13,285 bases of DNA, taken from an uncultured Oscillospiraceae bacterium (lineage in GTDB: Bacteria; Bacillota; Clostridia; Oscillospirales; Ruminococcaceae). Of this stretch, positions 6,422 through 13,285 are shown one piece after another. The DNA is taken from contig CAJTSP010000069.1 in assembly GCA_910578965.1 (NCBI GenBank), positions 1 through 13,285 of the forward strand, written 5' to 3'. The position numbers and the translations under genes were made by a program. The notes beneath the pieces were generated by a model. The model searched no databases and was not told where the DNA came from. It worked only from the letters and a program-made list of their open reading frames with translations. The first letter of the stretch is position 1. Every line of letters starts with the position of its first letter.

Positions 6422-6833
6422 CAAATTCATCCCGTTTAATTATGCAAAACGCACAATTTTGATCTTTTCTATTCATTACCCAAAAGAAATTGGCGCCAGG
6501 CAGGCAAATCTGGTGAGTTTCCTTTGGTTTTCCTGTATCCCCACCGGTTTTATAGGTAATTTTTGCCCCGCCGGCCGGCCGCGGCCAACCCGTTTGTGGG
6601 CGCCAGAAAAATGGGGCCGGCAAGGCCTTAGCCGGTTTTAGGGCCGGCGGCCTTTCAGCGCCTTTGCAGCCGGGCTGCGGGCTGTGTATTCCGGCCCCGG
6701 GCAGGCCCGGTCCCGGTTGGCCCTTGCATTTCCTTCCATAGTTTGGTATACCTATAAGCATATACAATATACATCCAGGGTGGCCTGCACCGGGCGTTTG
6801 GGCTGCCTGCAAAAGAAAGGTATGTGATCGGTT
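6422..6833. other. Intergenic region upstream of the CorC-like gene
   Basis: About 410 bp without a convincing gene. 6422-6560 is relatively A+T-rich. 6560-6720 is G+C-rich with several short inverted repeats, such as CCGGC/GCCGG around 6616-6635 followed by TTTT. 6724-6770 is A+T-rich again and probably holds the promoter of the next gene (TTGCAT 6724-6729; -10-like TATAAG 6753-6758 or TACAAT 6763-6768), but no -35/-10 pair there is good. A minus-strand frame spans 6414-6812 but its residues look like translated noncoding DNA. Confidence 0.5.
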
Positions 6834-8099
6834 TTGGATAACCCCGGCCCCAGTATCATCCTCGCCCTCGTGCTTCTGCTGTGCCTGTCGGCCTTTTTTT
6901 CGGCCAGCGAAACAGCCCTTTCGTCGGTCAACCGGCTACGGCTGCGCAGCCGCGCCGACAGCGGCGACAAAAAGGCCCGCGGGGTACTGCGCCAGTTGGA
7001 CGACTACGACGGCATGCTCTCGGCCATCCTCATCGGCAACAACGTTGTCAACCTCACCGCCTCCTCGCTGGCCACCATCCTGGCCACCTCGCTGCTCGGC
7101 CCGGTCAACGGGCCGCTGGTATCTACCGTCCTGCTTACCCTGCTGGTTCTGATCTTTGGCGAGATTTTGCCCAAAAGCTTTGCTAAGGAAAACCCCGAAA
7201 CGGTGAGCGTCGCAGTAAGCGCCCCCATGGGCTTTGTGCGGGCGCTGCTCAGCCCGCTGGTTTGGATGTTTACCCAATTGCGCAAGCCGTTCCGCCGCAG
7301 GGAGGCCCCGGCCGGCCCCAGCGTAACCGAGGACGACCTCAAAACCATCATTGACACGGTGGAGGAGGAGGGGGTGCTCAGCCAGCAGGAGACCGACATC
7401 ATCCAGAGCGCCATCGAGTTCGATGACATCACGGTACAGGAAATTTTGATCCCCCGGGTAGATATGGTTGCGCTGGACGCCGACGCGGCACAGGACGAAA
7501 TTCTCTCGGCCTGCCTTTCCAGCAACCACAGCCGTATCCCGGTATATGAGGGCAGCATCGACCATATCATTGGCATGCTGCACAGCCGCGACCTGCTCGA
7601 ATGCCTGGCCGCCGGGCGGCCTGTCGAGCTACGGGGGCTCTGCCGGGAGCTGCCTTTTGTTTACCGGCAAAAGCATATTAACGTGCTGCTGGCCGAGTTC
7701 CGGCGTTCGAGCCAGCAGATGGCTATCGTAACCGACGACTACGGCGGCACCTTAGGCCTTGTCACGATGGAGGACATCCTGGAGGAGCTGGTAGGCGAGA
7801 TTTTTGACGAGACCGACCAGGTGGAAACGCCGGTGCTCAAGATCGGTGAGGGGCTCTACCGGGTAGACGCGGATATCAATATCGACGATCTATTTGATAC
7901 GCTGGACCTGCCCCGGCCGGAGCTGGAGGGGGATTTTTCCTCCGCGGGCGGCTGGGCGCTGGAGTGCCTGGAGCACATCCCCACCCCCGGCGAGAGCTTC
8001 GATGCCGACCGCATGCATGTTACGGTGCAGGCGGTGGAGGACAAACGGATCGTCAGCCTGCTGGTACATCTGCTGCCCCCCGGGCAAGAGGAGGAGTGA
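6834..8099 (+). CDS. CNNM/CorC-family membrane protein (DUF21, CBS pair, CorC_HlyC)
   Basis: 421 residues. The N-terminal DUF21 (CNNM transporter) domain, about 1-150, has hydrophobic helices and the conserved SASETALSSVNRLRLR (23-38), GNNVVNLTASSLAT (68-81) and GEILPKSFAKENPE (109-122). An acidic linker leads to two CBS domains: VQEILIPRVDMVAL to about 260, and about 270-325 including VTDDYGGTLGLVTMEDILEELVGEI. The C-terminal CorC_HlyC domain spans about 335-413. Family members are Mg2+/cation exporters or magnesium-homeostasis proteins; the label hemolysin is historical. An in-frame ATG at 6822 is followed at once by TGA, so the start must lie downstream. TTG 6834, 13 nt after GAAAGG, is the first usable codon and keeps helix 1 whole. 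It is transcribed alone and is convergent with the phage operon. The exact cation is not shown. Confidence 0.9.
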   Translation: MDNPGPSIILALVLLLCLSAFFSASETALSSVNRLRLRSRADSGDKKARGVLRQLDDYDGMLSAILIGNNVVNLTASSLATILATSLLGPVNGPLVSTVLLTLLVLIFGEILPKSFAKENPETVSVAVSAPMGFVRALLSPLVWMFTQLRKPFRRREAPAGPSVTEDDLKTIIDTVEEEGVLSQQETDIIQSAIEFDDITVQEILIPRVDMVALDADAAQDEILSACLSSNHSRIPVYEGSIDHIIGMLHSRDLLECLAAGRPVELRGLCRELPFVYRQKHINVLLAEFRRSSQQMAIVTDDYGGTLGLVTMEDILEELVGEIFDETDQVETPVLKIGEGLYRVDADINIDDLFDTLDLPRPELEGDFSSAGGWALECLEHIPTPGESFDADRMHVTVQAVEDKRIVSLLVHLLPPGQEEE

Positions 8100-8148
8100 A
8101 CCGCCCGAAGCAAAGCGGCGGGGCGGCTGTGCATAGCGGCATAATACA

Positions 8149-8203
8149 ACGCCAAAGCGCGGGGCCCCGGCGACCTTATTCCCGGGGGCCTGCGCTTTGG
8201 CGT
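8149..8203. terminator. Large hairpin between the CorC-like gene and the phage operon
   Basis: The outer stem ACGCCAAAGCGC (8149-8160) pairs perfectly with 8192-8203 (12 bp). An inner G+C-rich stem (GGGGCCCCGG against CCCGGGGGCC) extends it around the loop CGACCTTATT with a small bulge. Read on the minus strand it is followed by TTGTATTAT, a good terminator tail for the phage operon. On the plus strand T-richness comes only about 14 nt later (CCCCTTTTGTTTT). It lies 49 bp after the CorC-like stop and about 36 bp after the last phage stop, so it probably serves both. Confidence 0.75.
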
Positions 8204-8239
8204 ATAGTCCTGCCCCTTTTGTTTTATGGGCCTTTATGC

Positions 8240-8407
8240 TTATGCCCTTGGGGGCTGCCCCAGCCGTTTTTCGGCCAGCACCCTGCCGTACTGGGCGCAG
8301 TGGGGGTTGCGGCAGGCAAGCTTCAGCACCGTGTACCGGGCAACGCCCCGTGTTTCGCCGGCACGCTCGGCTACCCGCATCTCAATGCCGCATACCGGGC
8401 ACCTCAC
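8240..8407 (-). CDS. Small Cys-rich (zinc-ribbon-like) phage protein
   Basis: 55 residues, starting MRCPVCGIEMRVAER and ending RLGQPPRA before TAA at 8240-8242. Two cysteine pairs, C3-x2-C6 and C32-x4-C37 (LACRNPHCAQYG), look like a minimal zinc ribbon of the CPVC/CxxxxC kind. The GTG start (8405-8407) overlaps the portal stop codon as GTGA, and an AAGGGG-like ribosome site lies just upstream inside the portal gene, so translation is coupled to the portal. It is the last gene before the hairpin at 8149-8203. I do not recognise a named family. Comparable short Cys-pair proteins sit among head genes in clostridial phages; no function can be assigned. The tight overlap and the intact cysteines argue that it is real. 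Confidence 0.7.
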   Translation of the reverse strand: MRCPVCGIEMRVAERAGETRGVARYTVLKLACRNPHCAQYGRVLAEKRLGQPPRA

Positions 8408-10365
8408 AGCCCTTCCCCCCTTCCGCCTGCCTGGACGCGGGCAGCATCCGCCGGCATGTCCAAGGGCAGGGCCTGTCCCTGCGTGCCCTGCGCCTGTGCA
8501 AGCCCGGCGGCAAGGCTCTGCCGCACCGCCTCGGCGTGGGGGTACCCGTCCTGCGCCAGGAGGCTCCAGAGCCGGTATTGGCTTGCTGGCTCGGCCGGCG
8601 GACCAAATGCCCCTGCGCGATATTTATCCTCGGCCAGCTTCCAAAGCGCCTCCCGGTTGCTGGCCAGGTTGGAGGCAGGGTCTACCTCAAACAAAAACTC
8701 GTCCTCCCAATACAATTCACCTGCGGCGTCCCGCTTCAAAAATGCATAGCGGTCAAAGTGCGCAAAGGCCTGCCCGCCGTCCGGCTGCTGCCAGGTCAGG
8801 GGCACCGGGTCGTCTGCCCAGGCCAGCATAAACTGGAACATCCGCCGGTAAAGCCGGGCGTAGGCGGCGTTTTTCATTTCCCGCTTGCTAAGCAGCCGCC
8901 CTGCCGCCTGGTTGGCTGCAAACTGCTTGGCCACCCCGCTTACGGCAGTGCTGTCAAACTTGCCCTGGTAGGCGTCGGTAATGCCAAGAGTGCTCTTGGC
9001 CCAGCTATAGTTGGTCTCAAGGAGCTGCTGGTCGCGGCTGGTGTCCGGCTGGATATTGAGCACATCGATCATTGCCTTGTCGGCAGGGGACTTGAGGCGG
9101 ATGATCTTGAGTTCACGGTCGGTGGTTTCCACCCCCACCCCCTGCGGCAGGGTCACATAGCTGCCTCCCTTGAGCAGCTTTTCGCCTATTTTGGTGCCGT
9201 ATTTGTTGATGGCGTCCTGCTGGTCGGCAATCATATCCACATCGCTTACCCCCAGCAGCCGCCCCGAAGCGCTGATATTCCGCCGGAGCACCAGCGGGTA
9301 GGCCCTTGGCCGGTAGCAGGGCACCCGCCCGGCGTGGGGCATGCCGGGCCCCATAACCGGCGCGCCGGTCGTATCGTCCGTCAAGGGGCGGCCGTCCGGC
9401 CCGGTGAGCGGGACGTCCGGTCCATACACTACCCCAGGCAGCACCTCGCCGCCAAAGATGGTTACATCCCCCGGCAGGTCCTCCTGGTCCCGGCTCTCAA
9501 GCCGGAAGCTCTTGCCTCCGCAGCCGGGGCAGCGGGCAGCGTCGGGCGGGCGGCGCTGCCCGCACCGGGTGCAGGCCTCCACTCGCTTTGCCTGGTAGTC
9601 CTCCAGGTCCTCGAGGGTAGTATCCCCCACCCAGCTAAACAGCCCGATGCCGCCCCGCTCGTTCCGGTAATAGGCAATATTCTGGGTGAGCAGCTCGCCC
9701 GCATCGGGTTCGGCGTCCGGTTCGCCGGCGCGCCTGTCGGGCAGCGGGCGAGCTCCGTCCCGCCCGGGAGGCGAAAGCGTTTCGGGCGAGACGCCATACC
9801 GCCGGCAAAGGGCCTGCCGGCTCTGCTGGACCTGTATAAACAGGTAGTCCATCTGGTCGATCTCATACACCCCCGGCTGTGGGACGACCTGCCGCGGGTG
9901 CCGCCCGGTAACCATGAGATCCCCCATGGTGCAGTGGCCGCCGGCCGCCGGGTCCCATTCGATATGCCAGTAATCGCCGCCCTGGATAGGTACCGTGCGC
10001 TCCTGCCGGTCGTTCAGCCCGGCAAAATCCAGCCGGCGAAGCTGGGCGCGCAGCATGGCCTCGGCCATCTCGGCCAGAGGCTTGTCTTCGGGATGGACGG
10101 CGGTGACCTTTGGCTGCGGCAGGGCGGTGTCCACCTGGCTCTCGATCAGCTCATACACGATGTTGCGCACGTTGGTGGCCTGCGCCGGGGAGACCGCACC
10201 CCCGCTGGCCCCTCCCGCTGCCGGGATGCGCCGGCTGCCGTGATAATAGGCCTCCCGCTCATCCATCCGGCGGCGCTGGGGCTCACAGGCGCGCTTGGCC
10301 GCCGCAAGCCTCTGTTGCCAAAACAGCCGCTTCTGGGCCGGGCTGCTTGCTTGTTGTTTTTCCAT
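8404..10365 (-). CDS. Phage portal protein with internal zinc ribbon
   Basis: 653 residues. The portal is the dodecameric ring at one capsid vertex through which the terminase pumps DNA. Portal features are a charged helical N-terminus, NVRNIVYELIESQVDTALPQPKVTAV (65-90), DYWHIEWDP (131-139), then YPLVLRRNISASGRLLGVSDVDMIADQQDAINKYGTKIGEKL (about 356-397) and the long helical stretch LLETNYSWAKSTLGITDAYQGKFDSTAVSGVAKQFAANQAAGRLL (448-492), typical of clostridial-phage portals. An insert at 265-282 (C265-x2-C268-x10-C279-x2-C282) is a zinc ribbon. ATG 10363-10365 has AAAGGAG at 7-nt spacing. It lies 46 bp after terL and overlaps the next small gene by 4 bp. No frameshift is seen. The portal call comes from sequence pattern and position after terL. 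Confidence 0.88.
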   Translation of the reverse strand: MEKQQASSPAQKRLFWQQRLAAAKRACEPQRRRMDEREAYYHGSRRIPAAGGASGGAVSPAQATNVRNIVYELIESQVDTALPQPKVTAVHPEDKPLAEMAEAMLRAQLRRLDFAGLNDRQERTVPIQGGDYWHIEWDPAAGGHCTMGDLMVTGRHPRQVVPQPGVYEIDQMDYLFIQVQQSRQALCRRYGVSPETLSPPGRDGARPLPDRRAGEPDAEPDAGELLTQNIAYYRNERGGIGLFSWVGDTTLEDLEDYQAKRVEACTRCGQRRPPDAARCPGCGGKSFRLESRDQEDLPGDVTIFGGEVLPGVVYGPDVPLTGPDGRPLTDDTTGAPVMGPGMPHAGRVPCYRPRAYPLVLRRNISASGRLLGVSDVDMIADQQDAINKYGTKIGEKLLKGGSYVTLPQGVGVETTDRELKIIRLKSPADKAMIDVLNIQPDTSRDQQLLETNYSWAKSTLGITDAYQGKFDSTAVSGVAKQFAANQAAGRLLSKREMKNAAYARLYRRMFQFMLAWADDPVPLTWQQPDGGQAFAHFDRYAFLKRDAAGELYWEDEFLFEVDPASNLASNREALWKLAEDKYRAGAFGPPAEPASQYRLWSLLAQDGYPHAEAVRQSLAAGLAQAQGTQGQALPLDMPADAARVQAGGRGEGL

Positions 10366-10411
10366 ATCCTGCTCCTTTCGGGTAGTTGGATGGGCTCAAA
10401 TGGGGCCGCCT

Positions 10412-11929
10412 TTAATAGAGCCCATACGGCGAGCCGTATTTTTGCTCCAGATACGCGCGCCCCGCTTCGTCCGCCTGCTCGTAGTCGGCCAAAAGGTCCG
10501 GCTCCCAGGCACAGCGGCGGGCGGGGCGGGGCCGGTCGGCCGGCTGCGCCCACCAGACGCAGAAATAGCGCAGGCTGTCCACATCGTGGGTAAGGGCGTG
10601 AGGCTCCTTGGCATAAACATCCGGGCGGCGCGGGTCTTTCTGGATATGGGCCAGGCAGTGCCAGAGGTTAGGGGCACAGGCAATCCGCAGCCGCGGCGGC
10701 CCGCCCTGCGGCGGGCTGGCCAGCCATTCGTGCAGGGCGGCACACCCGGCCGCAAAATCCCGGCTTACCCGGGTGAGGGCCAGCCCCGCCTCGCAAAAAA
10801 GCTGGGCACGGCTCTTGCCGCTCTCCTGGCTTCGGCCCCAAAGGTCGGACGGGGCAAGCGCCAGCTCGATCTCCTCGCCGCCGCTTTGGGCCAGCACCGC
10901 CCGTGCAGCCTGGCCGATGGTAAGGCCAGGCGCGTCGTACTCGCGGTAGACCACCGCCCGGCCGGCCGTATCCACCGCCACCCAATGGGCGCTGAGCATA
11001 TCCAGCCCGTAATCCAGCGCGATGTAGCGGCGCACCGGCCCCTCAGGTGGGCCGTTTGCCCGGTGGCGGGCCGAAAGCCCGGGGAAAAACGCCCCGCCCG
11101 GCACGGCCAGCGCTTCCTCCACGCTGGCCGGATATTCCTGCCGCGCGCCGTCCTCCCCAAGGGCCAGCCGGGTAGCCCGGTACCAGGCGGCGTCCCTCCG
11201 GGGGTCGGCGTCCCAGGGCAGGAAAATCTTGTGGAAGCCGTTGCCTGGGTCGGCATAAAGCTCCTCAAACAGGCTGCCCCGCCGGATAGTGGACAGGCCG
11301 ATGACCCGCCCCCCGGCCGGCCGGTTGATTACCGGAAAGGCCGAGCGCCAGATTTCCCCGGCAAACTGCTGAAAGGCCCATTCGTCCAGCAGGATCAGGT
11401 TGGCGGTAAACGACCGCCCTACATTTGGCCCGGAGGGGAACGCCTTAAACACCCCCTCCGGCCCGTCGGGCCAGCGCAGCGTTACCGACATAGCGGTGAC
11501 CCGGAACACCGGCCCCTGCCAACCGGGCGGCGCTCTCCCCTGCTCGGCCGTAAATTCCGGCATGCCCCGCAGGATCACCCCCATACGGCGCACCAGCTCC
11601 TTTGCCTCCTCCTCGCTGCGGGACAGCGCCAGCACCGTGCGTCCCGGCGTGAGGGCCAGCAGCCGGCTCGCCTCAGCCAGCGCCAGCCAGGTAAGCCCCA
11701 ACTGCCGCGCCTTGAGCACGATGTTGAATCGGTAGGCTGCAAAATCCAGGAGGGCGGCACGCTGGGCCGGCCACAGCCGAAAGGGCACCAGCAGGCCGGG
11801 GACGTCCTTATCCTCGATACGGACATACTGCTCCACAAAATACACCGGGTTTTTGCGGCAATGCTCGGCCTCCTGCCTGCGAAGCCGGCCCAGTACAGCC
11901 GCCTGTGCCCCAGCGGGTGCGCTGCTCAC
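10412..11929 (-). CDS. terL: Phage terminase large subunit
   Basis: 505 residues. The DNA-packaging motor: an N-terminal ATPase and a C-terminal RNase H-like nuclease. KARQLGLTW (73-81) is the deviant Walker A used by many terminases, LILLDEWAF (178-186, D182 E183) is Walker B with the catalytic Glu, and LSTIRRG (212-218) is the coupling motif. In the nuclease domain, YIALDYGLD (302-310, D306), APSDLWG (359-365) and the late HDVDSLRYF (448-456, D449/D451) give the acidic cluster. All key residues are present. The GTG start (11927-11929) overlaps the upstream gene's stop as GTGA, with GGAGGGAG about 7 nt before it. The next gene, the portal, follows after 46 bp. Length and order are those of a functional headful- or cos-type phage. 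Confidence 0.95.
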   Translation of the reverse strand: MSSAPAGAQAAVLGRLRRQEAEHCRKNPVYFVEQYVRIEDKDVPGLLVPFRLWPAQRAALLDFAAYRFNIVLKARQLGLTWLALAEASRLLALTPGRTVLALSRSEEEAKELVRRMGVILRGMPEFTAEQGRAPPGWQGPVFRVTAMSVTLRWPDGPEGVFKAFPSGPNVGRSFTANLILLDEWAFQQFAGEIWRSAFPVINRPAGGRVIGLSTIRRGSLFEELYADPGNGFHKIFLPWDADPRRDAAWYRATRLALGEDGARQEYPASVEEALAVPGGAFFPGLSARHRANGPPEGPVRRYIALDYGLDMLSAHWVAVDTAGRAVVYREYDAPGLTIGQAARAVLAQSGGEEIELALAPSDLWGRSQESGKSRAQLFCEAGLALTRVSRDFAAGCAALHEWLASPPQGGPPRLRIACAPNLWHCLAHIQKDPRRPDVYAKEPHALTHDVDSLRYFCVWWAQPADRPRPARRCAWEPDLLADYEQADEAGRAYLEQKYGSPYGLY

Positions 11930-12378
11930 GGTGTTTCTCCCTCCAGGCCCAGCCGGGCCGCCAGCTTGCGCAGCAGGGCCCGGTCGCCGGCCGTAATCCC
12001 CTCCGGGGCTGCTTTTTCCTCCGCCCGCTCGCCCATCGCTTCCCGGATAAACTGCAGCGCCCTGAGATCCCCCTCCAGCGCCCGGGCCACCTGGGCCAGC
12101 AGCATCCCCTCATACATCCGCAGCGGGCCGGGCAGGTCCGCCGGCGGCGTCCCGCTGTCCGGCCCGGAGGCAGCCCCGCTCTCGGCCCAGCCGGCTAGGC
12201 AGCCCAACTTTGCGGTATGGGGCGGCAGCGGCTCGGCCAGCAGCCGGCTCAAGAGCTGCCTGGCCGTTTTCTGCCGGCGGGGCCGGCCCGGCCGGCAAAG
12301 GGCCAAGGCCGCTGCCGGCGGGCTCTTTGTTTTTGCAGGCGGGGTAGTTTTTGTCGTGTCCTGTGCGGTTTTGCTCAT
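11926..12378 (-). CDS. Probable phage terminase small subunit
   Basis: 150 residues. It lies directly between the late regulator and terL, the normal place of the DNA-recognition subunit of the packaging motor. The N-terminus is Lys/Thr/Pro-rich and holds RPGRPRRQK (29-37), an AT-hook-like basic patch. The C-terminal half, RMYEGMLLAQVARALEGDLRALQFIREAMGER (87-118), is helical and resembles the pattern in small-terminase-like proteins (repeated Ala/Leu, GD.xALxFIRxxxGE). I do not see a classical HTH. The ATG (12376-12378) overlaps the upstream TGA as TGATG, with AGGAGG (plus 12386-12391) 7 nt before. The stop overlaps the terL start. The assignment is mainly positional. Confidence 0.65.
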   Translation of the reverse strand: MSKTAQDTTKTTPPAKTKSPPAAALALCRPGRPRRQKTARQLLSRLLAEPLPPHTAKLGCLAGWAESGAASGPDSGTPPADLPGPLRMYEGMLLAQVARALEGDLRALQFIREAMGERAEEKAAPEGITAGDRALLRKLAARLGLEGETP

Positions 12379-12899
12379 CACGCTTCCTCCTGTGGCCGTC
12401 CTGTTTCGGTGGCTTCGCACTGCCGCACGGCCAGCTCGTCCAGCGCGCGCAGGTGAAGCTTGCGGGCCCATCGCTCGCTGATGTCCAGCCTCTCGCTGAT
12501 GGGTTCCCAGCCAAGCCCCCGGGCATACCGCAGCCAGAGCAGCAGGCGCAGGCGTTCGTCTGCGAGCCCCTCCAGCATGCCGTCCAGGGCCTGCTGTTCG
12601 TCCAGGCAGCGGCGGGCCTCCTGCTGCAGCCGGCGGGAGCAAAGCTCCATCCTTTCCACCGTGCGGGCCACCCGGTCCCGGTCCGGCCCGGCTCCCCGCA
12701 CCCCGGTAAGCAGCGGGATTACCCGCTGGCCCAGCGAGCGCAGCGCCTGCAGCTCCTCGGCCAGCCGTTCGGCACGCCATGCGCTCTGCCGGTACCCGCC
12801 CAGCCGGGCGGCGGTTTCAGCCTGCGCGGGAGTCAGGGCCTCGCCGCGGCCGTTTTTGCCGGCGGGGGCACAGCCTCGGTTTTGTTGGCCGCTCTTCAT
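12378..12899 (-). CDS. Phage late-transcription regulator, ArpU/RinA or sigma-like HTH
   Basis: 173 residues. The middle is strongly helical with heptad-like Leu/Arg spacing (about 30-115). The C-terminus, ERLRLLLWLRYARGLGWEPISERLDISERWARKLHLRALDEL (about 115-156), is a sigma region 4-type helix-turn-helix, as in DUF1492 and ArpU/RinA proteins. These sit just before the terminase genes in many Firmicutes phages and switch on the late (packaging and structural) operon. Consistent with that role it is immediately followed by the small terminase. Its ATG (12897-12899) overlaps the upstream TGA as ATGA, and AAAGGGA lies 8 nt before it. Exact family assignment needs a profile search; the HTH and position are what I can see. 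Confidence 0.75.
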   Translation of the reverse strand: MKSGQQNRGCAPAGKNGRGEALTPAQAETAARLGGYRQSAWRAERLAEELQALRSLGQRVIPLLTGVRGAGPDRDRVARTVERMELCSRRLQQEARRCLDEQQALDGMLEGLADERLRLLLWLRYARGLGWEPISERLDISERWARKLHLRALDELAVRQCEATETGRPQEEA

Positions 12900-13285
12900 G
12901 TAAGCATCCCTTTCCCCTGCCCGTCTTCTGCCGCGCCCGGCTCCTCATCCGGCGGCCGGCCCTGCGCGTTGCAGGGCCTATAAGGGGTACCGGGCCGCCG
13001 GTAGCAGTCGGCCGGGCGGCAGGGACGCAGCCGGTTTTCCATCAGTGGGTACCAGCAGGCTTTTACGCCAAGGATATAATCCAGGGTACGCCAATACAGG
13101 CAGCCCCTGCACTCCACCACATCCTCATCGGCCCAGCCGGCGGCGCCGCCTTTTCCCTGCCGCCCCGCCGCCTTTTTTTCGTTTGCTGCCCTGCCGCTTT
13201 TTTGCAGCTCATGAGCCAGCAGCGTAACCTGCGGAACGTCCAGCCGCAGTTCCTTCAGTTCTTCCACCCTGCTGAAAATTTCTCC
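12896..13285 (-). CDS. Phage protein with a six-cysteine cluster (start uncertain, frame open at window edge)
   Basis: At least 123 residues from a GTG at 13265-13267, but the frame is open to the right edge (GEIFSR precedes that GTG), so the gene may begin outside. A GGAGA lies 13 nt before the GTG, a rather long spacing. The N-terminus (VEELKELRLDVPQVTLLAHEL) is helical, then a Lys/Gly-rich linker. The core carries C53RGCLYW, C71WY, C83RPADC88 and C99 (numbered from the GTG), a pattern like the CxxCxYW...CWYxL...C motif of small phage proteins and probably a zinc site. The tail is acidic. It overlaps the late regulator by 4 bases (ATGA). No function can be named. Confidence 0.6.
   Translation of the reverse strand, partial: GEIFSRVEELKELRLDVPQVTLLAHELQKSGRAANEKKAAGRQGKGGAAGWADEDVVECRGCLYWRTLDYILGVKACWYPLMENRLRPCRPADCYRRPGTPYRPCNAQGRPPDEEPGAAEDGQGKGMLT

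Noticed and set aside
6414..6476. Minus-strand peptide MNRKDQNCAFCIIKRDEFVL, reminiscent of the start of a HIT protein (CxFCxI)
   Set aside because: The frame ends after 20 residues within the extended -10 promoter of the HPr-like gene, and no HIT sequence follows in any frame.
8100..8240. Attachment site or tRNA target at the left edge of the phage segment
   Set aside because: No tRNA gene or direct repeat is visible there; only the terminator-like inverted repeat. The other end of the element is outside the window.
8197..12481. Two very long plus-strand open frames (8197-10593 and 10295-12481) antisense to the portal and terL genes
   Set aside because: They are Pro/Arg/Gly/His-rich without recognisable domains, overlap each other and lie opposite genes with clear motifs. 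This is the usual effect of G+C-rich codon bias.

Overview
The window is G+C-rich chromosomal DNA, densely packed and read from both strands. Its genes point to an anaerobic gut Firmicute of the Clostridia, most likely Oscillospirales/Oscillospiraceae-like. The grounds are a TmcAL (YlbM-type) tRNA enzyme, a standalone acetate kinase with a sigma-A promoter, a short HPr-like protein without the phosphoryl histidine, an AraC regulator paired with an MFS carrier, and phage genes of the kind found in clostridial prophages. The species cannot be fixed from this window.

Layout: (1) 2-604 (+) is the C-terminal half of an MFS transporter running in from outside the window. It converges on an AraC-type regulator (673-1581, -) across a 16-bp perfect inverted repeat that looks like a shared terminator. 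(2) The AraC gene is divergent from a second, complete MFS carrier (1689-2864, +), a probable regulator/transporter pair. (3) tmcAL (2976-4160, -) and ackA (4561-5763, +) are divergent across 400 bp. That gap holds a near-consensus ackA promoter, an upstream palindrome and a compact leader with a hairpin and a 13-codon reading frame. ackA ends in a strong 17-bp terminator hairpin. (4) 5982-6203 (-) encodes an HPr-fold protein lacking the active histidine, behind an extended -10 promoter and a roughly 200-nt leader with several hairpins. (5) 6834-8099 (+) is a CNNM/CorC-type membrane protein (DUF21, CBS pair, CorC_HlyC).

(6) From 8240 to the right edge everything is on the minus strand and phage-derived. 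In transcription order these are a cysteine-cluster protein, an ArpU/RinA-like late regulator, a small terminase-like protein, the large terminase, a portal protein with an internal zinc ribbon, and a 55-residue Cys-rich protein. Most junctions overlap by 1-4 bases (ATGA, TGATG, GTGA), so this is one translationally coupled packaging operon. It ends at a large hairpin shared with the convergent CorC gene. No protease, scaffold, capsid or tail gene follows the portal, so the phage segment is either a truncated prophage or an unusual element that stops after the packaging genes.

Worth most attention: the abrupt end of the phage module and its recurring Cys motifs, the HPr-like protein with its structured leader, and the ackA control region next to the acetate-using enzyme TmcAL.
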